A stretch of DNA of 64,000 nt from JABGQS01 sp963674545 (GTDB taxonomy: Bacteria; Bacillota; Clostridia; Christensenellales; SZUA-584). Below are positions 1-7,864 of the stretch, one piece after another (position 1 is the first letter of the stretch; each line of letters begins with the position of its first letter). The notes under the pieces are model-generated. The model was not told the origin of the DNA and ran no database searches. It saw only the letters and a program-made list of their open reading frames with translations. Position numbers and translations under genes: made by a program. Where the stretch lies: the NCBI GenBank assembly GCA_963674545.2, contig CAXXFB010000001.1, forward strand, positions 1,302,001-1,366,000, given 5' to 3'.

Positions 1-21
1 TGCTGCCCGTATCGGGCAGCA
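1..21. terminator. Perfect hairpin downstream of the solute-binding protein gene
   Basis: Nine-base arms TGCTGCCCG and CGGGCAGCA flank a three-base loop, 43 bases past the stop of the minus-strand gene. Any T-tract on the minus strand would lie outside the window, so it could be a terminator or an intercistronic hairpin. Confidence 0.45.
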
Positions 22-63
22 TACGGTCCATTAACTAACTAATAAATGTTATAAGTTTAAACC

Positions 64-1857
64 TTATTGATAATCAATCAGGTTCCATGTGGACCACAAC
101 CAGTCAAAGCCTGACTGCTCATCAACCTGGAAGAGCTGAGTATCAAACTCTAGCTTCTGCGTGTTGACGATAGTTATCCTTGACAGTCCGTAGACCGGTA
201 CCTGATAGCAATTCTCGATTCCAAATACCTGAATCTCGTCTGCAATAGCCTTACGGGCAACAGGATCGCTTTCAGACAGGAACGAATTGAACAGCGGCTG
301 GAAGACTTCATCTCTGAACTCAGAGTCGCCCATGTACTTGTCATAGCCTTTTGAAGTCTGGAGCATGTCATAGATATATATCGGGTTTGCAGTTGAGTAA
401 CCACAGTACATTATATCCCAGTTCCTTACGTCGTAAAGTATAGCGCCAAGGTCGCCCGTTGCCAGGAACGGTGCACAAGTGATGCCAACTTCAGCGAAGT
501 TCTGAACAAAGATGTCCATGATATCTTTCGTTGTCTGCTCGTTGTAGTAGTAAACCAGCCTTATAGCTTTGCTATAGTCATAACCCGCAGCATCAAGAAG
601 CTCTTTAGCTTTCTCGGTGTTACGTTCCCAAGCAGGTATGTCAGTGTTATACCAAGCGTCGCTCGGCAGTACAGCAGTTGTCAGCGCAGTACCAGTGTTT
701 CCGTACATTGCAGCAGCAGCCGCTTTGTCAATTATAAGCGATACGGCCTGACGTACTTCTTTAACCTGCATGAATTCGTTCAACTGACCGTCATTAGCGC
801 CTTTGCCGTTGAACACGAGCATACGCTGATAGGATGACGGACGTGTGAATATCTGCTGATCAGGATTGTTAGCTACAACATTCTCTGCCTGCACGATATC
901 GTTAACGCCGTTACCAAAAGCATAGTCAGTGTTTCCTGCAATAAGGTCTGCAAGAGTAGCGTCAACGCCGCCTGTTACGTGGCTTGTGAAAGTAATGTTC
1001 TGGATGTTTACGGGTTCGCCGTACCAATCCGGGTTCTGAACCATTGTGAAATAGTTCGGGAAATTAACTTCGTCGATCATCCACGGACCTGTGCCGATAG
1101 GCTTTGTCCAATAATCAAGGTTGTCTTCCCACTCGAGCGGATCAGTCTCACCAAGAAGATGCTCTGGTAGAATCTGTATCATCGCAAATATCTTTCCTAC
1201 GATGTCAACAAACGGAGCGTCCAGCTGTACTGTGAACATGTTTCCGTCTACAGACAGTCCTGAGCATGTGTCGGCTTCTCCGTCAAGAACTGCCTTTGCT
1301 CCGGTTATCGTCTGCATGTTTGCACCATAAGATGTGTGAACGAGCTTAAGGTTGATTTCATATGAGTATAAGACGTCTTCTGCTGTCAGCGGCTCACCGT
1401 CTGTCCATACTATATCATCTCTGATTTCGAATGTATAAGTAAGCCCATCATCAGAAACCGTCATGCTCTTAGCAATGTCATAGATAAGAGCTTCCGGAGA
1501 AGTATCCGTCGGGTTATATGGATCGGTCTTAACCAATGTTCCCCAAAGCATGTAAGGGTACAAGCTCTGAAGGTCACGATATGGCTGCTCAAACTTAGAG
1601 TCTGTGCCGATGCCTGCCCACCAGTCAAGGTTCAGGACAGCAGTGTCATTCACATACACTTTCTCTCCAGTACCTTCGTTCATATCCTCTTTCTCGTCCG
1701 GCACCTGATCTGACGTGTTGTCTTCAACCACATCTTCAGTATCGCCAGTGTCAGCAGTTGTATCGTCAGCAGTGTCATCAGTTGTTTGCTTCTGACAGCC
1801 AACGAAGAGGGCCATGACCATAGCGAGAGCAAGTAACAATACTAAAATTCTCTTCAT
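64..1857 (-). CDS. ABC transporter substrate-binding lipoprotein, peptide/nickel family (SBP_bac_5)
   Basis: A 597-aa extracellular solute-binding protein that captures oligopeptides or a similar solute for an ABC importer. The N-terminus is a lipoprotein signal (MKRILVLLLALAMVMALF) with lipobox VGC and lipidation Cys21. An acidic Asp/Thr/Glu-rich linker follows to about residue 65, then a family 5 binding fold (for example the 'LTYTFEIRDDIVWTDGEPLTAEDV' region around 135-160, which is typical of OppA/DppA relatives). The length is normal for the family. An AGGAGG ribosome-binding site precedes the ATG. No permease or ATPase gene is visible; they may lie beyond the left edge. The gene is transcribed from a consensus promoter about 300 bases upstream, which gives an unusually long leader. 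The solute cannot be read from sequence. Confidence 0.93.
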   Translation of the reverse strand: MKRILVLLLALAMVMALFVGCQKQTTDDTADDTTADTGDTEDVVEDNTSDQVPDEKEDMNEGTGEKVYVNDTAVLNLDWWAGIGTDSKFEQPYRDLQSLYPYMLWGTLVKTDPYNPTDTSPEALIYDIAKSMTVSDDGLTYTFEIRDDIVWTDGEPLTAEDVLYSYEINLKLVHTSYGANMQTITGAKAVLDGEADTCSGLSVDGNMFTVQLDAPFVDIVGKIFAMIQILPEHLLGETDPLEWEDNLDYWTKPIGTGPWMIDEVNFPNYFTMVQNPDWYGEPVNIQNITFTSHVTGGVDATLADLIAGNTDYAFGNGVNDIVQAENVVANNPDQQIFTRPSSYQRMLVFNGKGANDGQLNEFMQVKEVRQAVSLIIDKAAAAAMYGNTGTALTTAVLPSDAWYNTDIPAWERNTEKAKELLDAAGYDYSKAIRLVYYYNEQTTKDIMDIFVQNFAEVGITCAPFLATGDLGAILYDVRNWDIMYCGYSTANPIYIYDMLQTSKGYDKYMGDSEFRDEVFQPLFNSFLSESDPVARKAIADEIQVFGIENCYQVPVYGLSRITIVNTQKLEFDTQLFQVDEQSGFDWLWSTWNLIDYQ

Positions 1858-1981
1858 TCCTATTTCCTCCTATTTTTTTTGATACTACTTGTATCTGTTT
1901 TTTTGTCATTCGCAGTACAAAAATACAATCTTGTCTATGCAAATGAACAAAATATTAAATTCCGAAAAATTAATCTATCCA

Positions 1982-2075
1982 CCCGGTTTTCTTTCATAGA
2001 GTTTTTCTATTTAGTATCGCCCAAAACAGCAAGAATTTAAATCTCGTAGAGTTTCGGAGCTAAATACGCACCGGG
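1982..2075 (-). ncRNA. Candidate structured leader RNA (possible riboswitch or attenuator) of the binding-protein gene
   Basis: Read on the minus strand, four nested complementary pairs form one long interrupted stem: CCCGGT/ACCGGG (2070-2075 with 1982-1987), TATTTAG/CTAAATA (2060-2066 with 2008-2014), CCGAAAC/GTTTTGG (2051-2057 with 2021-2027, one G-U) and CGAGA/TCTTG (2042-2046 with 2030-2034), closed by an AT-rich loop. It sits inside the about 300-nt leader between the promoter and the ribosome-binding site. I do not recognise a known riboswitch class. The pairing was found by eye and has no covariation support. Confidence 0.4.
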
Positions 2076-2164
2076 AAACATGCAAAACCAAAACCCTTTA
2101 TTAAGCATTTTTGCTATGCACATCAAGTCTAATAATTTACATCGTCATCGTTGAAATATATCTC

Positions 2165-2193
2165 ATTATACGACCTAACATGCCCTTTGTCAA
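2165..2193 (-). promoter_or_regulatory. Sigma-A promoter of the binding-protein gene
   Basis: On the minus strand TTGACA (2193-2188) and TATAAT (2170-2165) are separated by exactly 17 bases, a full consensus match. Transcription would start near 2158, giving a leader of about 300 nt. Confidence 0.8.
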
Positions 2194-2535
2194 CCACTAA
2201 GTCTGTCTCCCGAGATGTGCGCTGCTTCAACAAAAACACTCGGAAATACATAATGTCTTTTTGCATACTAAACGTATAACCAGAATAAACTTACTATATT
2301 ATGCTTAATTACGTATGTTTTTGAGTATAATTATTCAAAACCCAATCATTTTTACGCTTTTTTTGAGCAACTTATGCTCGCTTTAAATCACCACATAGAT
2401 ATATACTCCGGCGCCTATGCAAAAGGAATGACCTTCTAAACTGAAAAAGGGCTTTATATATTATACCAATTGCTTTTTTGGCATTGACATATATTTCTTT
2501 TTTACAACAAAAGACGACAATTACTCTGGCATCTA

Positions 2536-2564
2536 TTGACTGACAGAGGGCATCGCTGTATCAT
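2536..2564 (+). promoter_or_regulatory. Sigma-A promoter of the UroD-like/DapA-like operon
   Basis: TTGACT, 17 bases, TATCAT. The predicted start near 2571 lies about 44 bases before the ATG at 2615. Confidence 0.65.
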
Positions 2565-2614
2565 TGTGCTGATGTATTTTATATATTAAAAAACAAATAG
2601 AGAAGGAGTTTGCT

Positions 2615-3730
2615 ATGACTGGCAGAGAACGTGTAAATCTTGCACTGAACCACAAGATTCCTGACAGAGTTCCAAGGTTCGATTCTTTTTGGGATGGACT
2701 CATAGAAAAATACAAAAAGAAACTCGGGCTTCCTAAAAACGCCACAGCAGAAGATATCGGAAATAAATTCGACTTCGATATCGTGATGTACAACCTAGAC
2801 AATTCAATGCGGTTCCCTGCAAGTATAGTCGAAGAAGACGAAGATTTTGTAATTATCAATGACCGCTGCGGCTATACTGCAAAAAAACACAAAGACAAAC
2901 CACTCTCTGAATTTTACAATCACCTCAACACCGATTACGACATATGGCAAACCATGAAGCATCGATTCAAACTGGATAAAGACGACACAAGCAGAATTGA
3001 CAATACCCATACATTTTTGCGCACTATACCTATGCCTTCATGGGAGCAGGCTGCACAAAAGTTTATAAAAAGCTTATCAGGCGACAAGTTCGTACTGATA
3101 AACGGCTACGGCCCGTATGAGGGAACGTGGCGGCATCGGGGTTACGAGAACCTTCTTATGGACTTAGTGCTCGATGAAAAGTATTGCCACGAAATGTTTA
3201 CCGGTATAATCGACACGACGATAGAAACTCTCGAATACGCAATTTCGATTGGTATGAAACCGGATGGTTATTTCCTTGTCGATGATCTTGGAAGCACCCG
3301 TTCCACACTTTTTTCACCCGAGATATACAAGAAGCTAATATTCCCATACCATAAAAAGCTCGGAGATTTTTTACACCGAAACGGTATACGCTATCTCATC
3401 CATAGTTGTGGCAATATCGAGTCTCTTATTCCCGGATTCATCGAAGCGGGAATTGAGTGCGTTCAACCGCTGCAGGCGAACACCACTCTTGACGTTAGAA
3501 AGCTGAAGAAAAAGTTCGGCAATGACATTGCATTCTGGGGCAATATAAGCGCTATTGCAATGGAAACAGGGTTTGAAGCGATAGAAAAAGAAATAAGCTC
3601 GAAAATACCGATAGCCATGGAAGGCGGCGGTTATATGTATCACAGCGATCATAGTGTGCCGGACGACGTACCGTTTGAGAACTATGAATATGTAATTGAA
3701 ATGCTGGATAAGTACGCAGTTTATAAATGA
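2615..3730 (+). CDS. Uroporphyrinogen decarboxylase (UroD) family protein, methyltransferase-like
   Basis: A 371-aa TIM-barrel protein of the UroD/MtaA superfamily. The opening 'MTGRERVNLALNHKIPDRVP' is typical of the non-heme branch of this family, whose members often transfer methyl groups between corrinoid proteins and thiols. A His-x-Cys motif in 'IHSCGNIES' (about residues 266-272) matches the zinc-thiol site of such methyltransferases, so true heme biosynthesis is unlikely. An AGAAGGAG site precedes the start. The stop overlaps an ATG and the DapA-like gene follows directly, so the two are co-transcribed. No corrinoid protein gene is nearby, and the substrate is unknown. A role in breakdown of a small methylated or carboxylated compound is inference. 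Confidence 0.85.
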   Translation: MTGRERVNLALNHKIPDRVPRFDSFWDGLIEKYKKKLGLPKNATAEDIGNKFDFDIVMYNLDNSMRFPASIVEEDEDFVIINDRCGYTAKKHKDKPLSEFYNHLNTDYDIWQTMKHRFKLDKDDTSRIDNTHTFLRTIPMPSWEQAAQKFIKSLSGDKFVLINGYGPYEGTWRHRGYENLLMDLVLDEKYCHEMFTGIIDTTIETLEYAISIGMKPDGYFLVDDLGSTRSTLFSPEIYKKLIFPYHKKLGDFLHRNGIRYLIHSCGNIESLIPGFIEAGIECVQPLQANTTLDVRKLKKKFGNDIAFWGNISAIAMETGFEAIEKEISSKIPIAMEGGGYMYHSDHSVPDDVPFENYEYVIEMLDKYAVYK

Positions 3731-3759
3731 TTCCGAACTATAATATGAAAGGATCTATC

Positions 3760-4689
3760 ATGAGTACAAAGAAGTTTGACAGAGCAGAAAAGACGGCTAT
3801 GGCTAAAAAAGCGCTTACAGGGCCCATCGCCTCGGTGAGCATACCTTTCAAGAAAAACGGAGACATAGATTACAATGGGCTTAGAAATGCCGTTGACTTC
3901 ATAATCGAAGCGGGCAGCGGCACGGTGCTGCTAACGTACGGCGACAGCCTTTACTCTATACTTACAGATAGTGAAGTATACGAAGTCAGCCGTGTCGTTG
4001 TAGAACAAACCGCGGGAAGAGCTATGAGTGTAGTAGCCGGCAGCTGGTGGATGGGCGAAGCTGTCAAATTCGCCAAATTTGCATATGAACTCGGTGCAGA
4101 TATGTATATGGCCCTTCCAAAGAACTGGGCAAATTCTTCGTCAGTGGAAGGCATTGTCGAGTTCTACACTCAAATATCGGCAGAGATACCAACAATGATA
4201 GTAACAAGCCTTGACCCTGCCCCCGTTCCTTATGACTCCATAAGGATTCTTCTGGAGCAGGACAACGGTGTCTGCGCCTTAAAGGACGATAAGTGCGGAT
4301 ATTACGGCAAACAGGTCGCCAGTCTTATTGACGGCAGGATCGCTTTCCTGTCCGGGGGCAGGAAGATAAACCATCTTGAACAGCATCCGTATGGTATAGA
4401 CGGCTACCTTTCAGTATACATGCGCTTCTGTCCGTCCGTTGCGCATAGATACTGGAACGCTATACAGAAAGATGATATAAAGACCGCCGTTGCCATTATA
4501 AAAGAATATGACATGCCTTTCTTTGACGAGCTGATTCCGAATACGGGTCTTGACTTTGATGCAACGATCCATGCCAGTATGGAGGTCTTTGGAGTGGCGC
4601 AAAGATGGCGGCGGATACCTTATCGAAGCGCAGATGAAAAACAGATGGATATTATCCGTTCGTTCTATTCTGAAAAAGGTCTTTTGTAA
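3760..4689 (+). CDS. Dihydrodipicolinate synthase / N-acetylneuraminate lyase family protein
   Basis: A 309-aa class I aldolase-type TIM barrel. The probable Schiff-base lysine lies in 'CALKDDKCG' (around residue 168). The usual TTGE substrate-binding loop is replaced by 'LLTYGDSLYS', so this is a divergent member and not a lysine-biosynthesis DapA. The ATG at 3760 is preferred over an in-frame ATG at 3727 because AAAGGA lies six bases before it. The upstream start would add 11 unconserved residues overlapping the previous stop. It is the second gene of an operon with a UroD-like protein and is followed by a clear terminator. Catabolic cleavage or dehydration of a keto acid is the likely chemistry; the substrate is unknown. 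Confidence 0.85.
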   Translation: MSTKKFDRAEKTAMAKKALTGPIASVSIPFKKNGDIDYNGLRNAVDFIIEAGSGTVLLTYGDSLYSILTDSEVYEVSRVVVEQTAGRAMSVVAGSWWMGEAVKFAKFAYELGADMYMALPKNWANSSSVEGIVEFYTQISAEIPTMIVTSLDPAPVPYDSIRILLEQDNGVCALKDDKCGYYGKQVASLIDGRIAFLSGGRKINHLEQHPYGIDGYLSVYMRFCPSVAHRYWNAIQKDDIKTAVAIIKEYDMPFFDELIPNTGLDFDATIHASMEVFGVAQRWRRIPYRSADEKQMDIIRSFYSEKGLL

Positions 4690-4707
4690 AAACCACGCTA
4701 AAACCTT

Positions 4708-4735
4708 AAAGAGAGCTTAAAAGCTCTCTTTTTTT
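4708..4735 (+). terminator. Rho-independent terminator
   Basis: GAGAGCTT and AAGCTCTC arms with a two-base loop are followed by eight T, 20 bases after the DapA-like stop codon. Confidence 0.9.
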
Positions 4736-4809
4736 CGTACTGTTTATATTCTTTTATGTAAAATAACAAAAATTCATCCAATCAACCTTGAATCCATATA
4801 ACAGCATTA

Positions 4810-4838
4810 TTGACACAATTTATATGTTGAACTATAAT
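4810..4838 (+). promoter_or_regulatory. Perfect consensus sigma-A promoter of the subtilase gene
   Basis: TTGACA, 17 bases, TATAAT. The start near 4845 leaves a leader of about 23 nt before the ATG at 4868. Confidence 0.85.
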
Positions 4839-4867
4839 TTTTATAGTGGTGGAGACGGCGGCTTTAA

Positions 4868-6652
4868 ATGAAGAAATTAATTTTAATATCATCAGTTACT
4901 ATCTCGTTGATTATCCTCTTTATTATACTTTATTATCAATTTCCAGCTTCTGCCGTCGGAGATTATAATAATATAGAAAATTTCCATAATAAAATATCTG
5001 AAGCTTTTTTCAATGAACTTCAGGACATGGATAATACAGATATAACAAAAGTCTTTGTTGTATTAAGCGATGAAGACAGCAGCCAAGTATTGGATTCCTT
5101 CTCCAAACTATATCCAAGCGAATACGAAACATATAAAAATGCAAAAACCGATCCGTTAGGTTCAAAAAGAGCAGTTGAAATAGATACTGAAGTGTTGCAA
5201 AAAGCAATAGAGTTAAAGCGGTCAGTTTACAAAGAGTATTATTCTAAAAAAAATACGGAACTGATTAATAAATACTGTGATGTAGACGAGCAGGTTTTTA
5301 TAAGCTCATATTCACCTTTTTTAATTATTAGCGCAACAAAGGAAGAACTGCTCAGTCTTGCAGGAGACGATGATGTTCTTTTCATTTCTAAGTTTGCTGA
5401 ATCAAAATCTGTTGATAACGATCTTGATCAGGCAAACAAAGTTACCAGAGCCGACAACGTACTTGACGATTATGAGAACACCGGCGCCGGTGTAAAGATC
5501 GGGCAGCTAGAAAGTGGCGTACCCGAGTCTTCTTCTGACCTTTATCTTAAATCTGCATCTGTTACACAGCGTCCGGGTGACGAAACAACAGATCATGCAA
5601 CGATGGTTGCAAGAATACTTGTAGGTGTCGACCGATCCGGCAGTACAAACAACAATGGTCTGGCTCCTGATGCAGAACTGTATAGTTGTGCTGCACCGAC
5701 TGTATCAGATTTCTTTGGAGGGATAGAGTGGCTGTTGACCAAGGGTGTCAACGTAATAAATATATGTTCAAGTCTTCCGTACGGAACCCCAGGCACTTAT
5801 GACGATATATCCCGGTGGCTCGACTATATAATTTTCCATCATGATGTACACGTAGTAACAACAGCAGGCAACGACACAGTTAGTATAACCAGCCCAGGCA
5901 TGGTTTATAATGCAATTACCGTCGGCGGTTTTGACAATAAAGGATATGATATAACCAGATTATTCGAGCTGCCTTCATTTTCGAACTATGAGGAATGCAG
6001 CGCAGATCGTGCCGAAAAGCCTAACCTCGTTGCTCCTGCCGTTGTCATTTTTGACAGCAGCGGCACAAGTGTTTCAGCGCCTCAGGTATCCGGTACTATT
6101 GCCCAGTTATGCAGCTTCAAACCCGAGCTTAAGGTTAGGCAGTCGGCTGTAGGAGCTATACTTGCCGCAAGCTCTGCAGAAAAGGTCGAAGCCTTCAACA
6201 GCGGTGAAAAAGGTGATTCTTTTGCTGCGGATGTATACGTAGATACAAACCCTCAGATAAGCGATAAAGAAGGAGCGGGAATTTTAGATGCCAGATGGGC
6301 AAGAGGTATAGTATACTTTGATCATTATTGGTCGTATGGCATCAGCGCCAACGACTTTCCTTTTGAAAAAACTGTTGATATAGACGCAATGCAAAACTCC
6401 ATCATAAGAGTTGCAATCTTCTGGCAAAAATATGATTCTCTGGTTTATGAGCAAGGCTGTGTGCAAAGTCCTCTTGCGAACCTCGATCTATATGTATACG
6501 CACCTGACGGCAGCTGTCTTGTTTCGTCTGAAACGTTATACAGCAACTTCGAGATAGTGCAGTTTGTTCCGCACGTTACTGGTGAATACAAGATAGATAT
6601 ACAATGCTCTGGCACTGATGAAGAGGAATTCGTCGGGATAGCTGTTTGGTAG
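4868..6652 (+). CDS. Secreted or membrane-anchored S8 (subtilisin-like) serine peptidase with Glu at the Asp position
   Basis: A 594-aa subtilase. An N-terminal hydrophobic segment (about residues 3-30) is a signal peptide or anchor. A propeptide-like region extends to about 195. The catalytic domain shows His243 in 'DHATMVA', the oxyanion Asn335 in 'TTAGND' and the nucleophile Ser401 in 'GTSVSAPQVSG'. The position normally held by catalytic Asp ('DTG') reads 'IGQLESGV', so the acid would be Glu215. A C-terminal beta-rich domain (about 470-594, 'LDLYVYAPDG') resembles the pre-peptidase C-type domains that follow many extracellular proteases. It has its own promoter and appears monocistronic. 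GGTGGAG is the only ribosome-binding site candidate. Activity is plausible but the altered triad leaves it uncertain. Confidence 0.88.
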   Translation: MKKLILISSVTISLIILFIILYYQFPASAVGDYNNIENFHNKISEAFFNELQDMDNTDITKVFVVLSDEDSSQVLDSFSKLYPSEYETYKNAKTDPLGSKRAVEIDTEVLQKAIELKRSVYKEYYSKKNTELINKYCDVDEQVFISSYSPFLIISATKEELLSLAGDDDVLFISKFAESKSVDNDLDQANKVTRADNVLDDYENTGAGVKIGQLESGVPESSSDLYLKSASVTQRPGDETTDHATMVARILVGVDRSGSTNNNGLAPDAELYSCAAPTVSDFFGGIEWLLTKGVNVINICSSLPYGTPGTYDDISRWLDYIIFHHDVHVVTTAGNDTVSITSPGMVYNAITVGGFDNKGYDITRLFELPSFSNYEECSADRAEKPNLVAPAVVIFDSSGTSVSAPQVSGTIAQLCSFKPELKVRQSAVGAILAASSAEKVEAFNSGEKGDSFAADVYVDTNPQISDKEGAGILDARWARGIVYFDHYWSYGISANDFPFEKTVDIDAMQNSIIRVAIFWQKYDSLVYEQGCVQSPLANLDLYVYAPDGSCLVSSETLYSNFEIVQFVPHVTGEYKIDIQCSGTDEEEFVGIAVW

Positions 6653-6749
6653 AGTTCAGTTATAATTGGATAAGCTAAACACTAAAAATTCAGTATATTA
6701 AAACCGGCCAATTATAGCAGTTCTTTTCATCACAAGCCACTTTATCATG

Positions 6750-7676
6750 CTACAGTTTGTTAAAATTCTTTAAATACTTCATATTATTTATTAAAATATA
6801 TGACTTCCACCAGTTTTCACTTATGGAGAATTCGCCTGGGTAATCGTTCCACTGCCATGTAATGGGGTAAGCCCCGTCATCTTGCATAGAATTTATTATA
6901 AACTCGCACTCGTAATCGGCTATCTGTTTGTTATCTTCATAAAATATACTACCTGGCCTATCAAAAAAATGGGACGGCTTTGCAACATATGACGTGCTCC
7001 ATTTTTCTGTATCTCCGCATATTTCTTCTTTCACCCTTTGAATTAGGATTTCTTCGAATCTATTGAAATTCCGAAAAAGATCCGCAATGTCCGCCGTTTT
7101 GCAATACTCATAAAAATTTACATAGCATATCATCTCATGCATATTATTCTTAGCTTCCGGCTCTAAGAATGAATCAATAGCTTTTACTGCTATACTTTTG
7201 CATTTTTTATAAAGAGCAGAGTTTCGGTCACCGCACAACAGAGCGAACCCGACAAACATAATTGTCGGATTATAATTCTGCTCGATATTTTCTTTCCAAT
7301 GCATCCATGGAGAATGTGGAAAATGGTTATTGCTTTCAATTTCAAATAACCACTTGTCATCTATCCTGTCTTTCCCGCTTTCAATATATTTCAGCAAACC
7401 CATAACCAATCCGCTATTCTTCTTATAATATTCAATATCATTTAATATTACAGTTGCCTGCCCTGTTGTTATTGGAGAGGAATTTGGATTCCAAATATCA
7501 GGCTCCAGGGCATGCCCAAACCCCCCGTCCTCGTTTTGATAAAAAGATAAAGCTGACAAAACAGCTTCCTTTGTGCCATTTTCAAAATGATATCTCCATA
7601 ACGCTAAGTCTATAGGCCGAGCATTTCTGTAAATAAAAGATCTCGCTTTTTCAAATTTATTTTTTGATAATGCCAT
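6750..7676 (-). CDS. Conserved hypothetical protein with prenyltransferase/squalene-cyclase-like repeats
   Basis: A 308-aa soluble protein. The segments 'ALSFYQNEDGGFGHALEPD' (near residue 45) and 'FIINSMQDDGAYPITWQW' (near 265) carry the Q-x-x-(D/E)-G-(G/A)-(F/Y) pattern of alpha/alpha-toroid repeats found in terpene cyclases and related bacterial proteins of unknown function. There is no signal peptide. An AGAGAGGATG site precedes the ATG. It stands alone between convergent and tandem genes. No catalytic DxDD motif is evident, so I do not call it a cyclase. Confidence 0.75.
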   Translation of the reverse strand: MALSKNKFEKARSFIYRNARPIDLALWRYHFENGTKEAVLSALSFYQNEDGGFGHALEPDIWNPNSSPITTGQATVILNDIEYYKKNSGLVMGLLKYIESGKDRIDDKWLFEIESNNHFPHSPWMHWKENIEQNYNPTIMFVGFALLCGDRNSALYKKCKSIAVKAIDSFLEPEAKNNMHEMICYVNFYEYCKTADIADLFRNFNRFEEILIQRVKEEICGDTEKWSTSYVAKPSHFFDRPGSIFYEDNKQIADYECEFIINSMQDDGAYPITWQWNDYPGEFSISENWWKSYILINNMKYLKNFNKL

Positions 7677-7796
7677 AATTCATCCTCTCTATTTTTCCGT
7701 TTCCTGAACACTCCCCTAATCCATTTCGTCAATAGCACTACCACGAATATTACTAACTACTATAATTATATAACACCATAGTTGTTGTATCAACCA

Positions 7797-7836
7797 AAAG
7801 ACAGAAAAGACGATACCGGAATACCGATATCGTCTT
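7797..7836 (-). terminator. Terminator of the amidohydrolase/aminotransferase gene
   Basis: Thirteen-base arms (7807-7819 and 7824-7836, one mismatch) around a four-base loop are followed on the minus strand by a T-rich tract (TTTTCTGTCTTTT). Confidence 0.8.
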
Positions 7837-7864
7837 ATGCCAAATTGGCATGTTTTACCTTATT

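Larger units (their letters stand above)
1858..2614. other. 757-bp divergent intergenic region
   Basis: This non-coding stretch separates the minus-strand binding-protein gene from the plus-strand UroD-like gene. It holds a minus-strand promoter (2165-2193) with a roughly 300-nt leader containing a nested hairpin (1982-2075), and a plus-strand promoter (2536-2564). Between about 2195 and 2535 the DNA is AT-rich and I see no gene or clear RNA. Confidence 0.7.
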
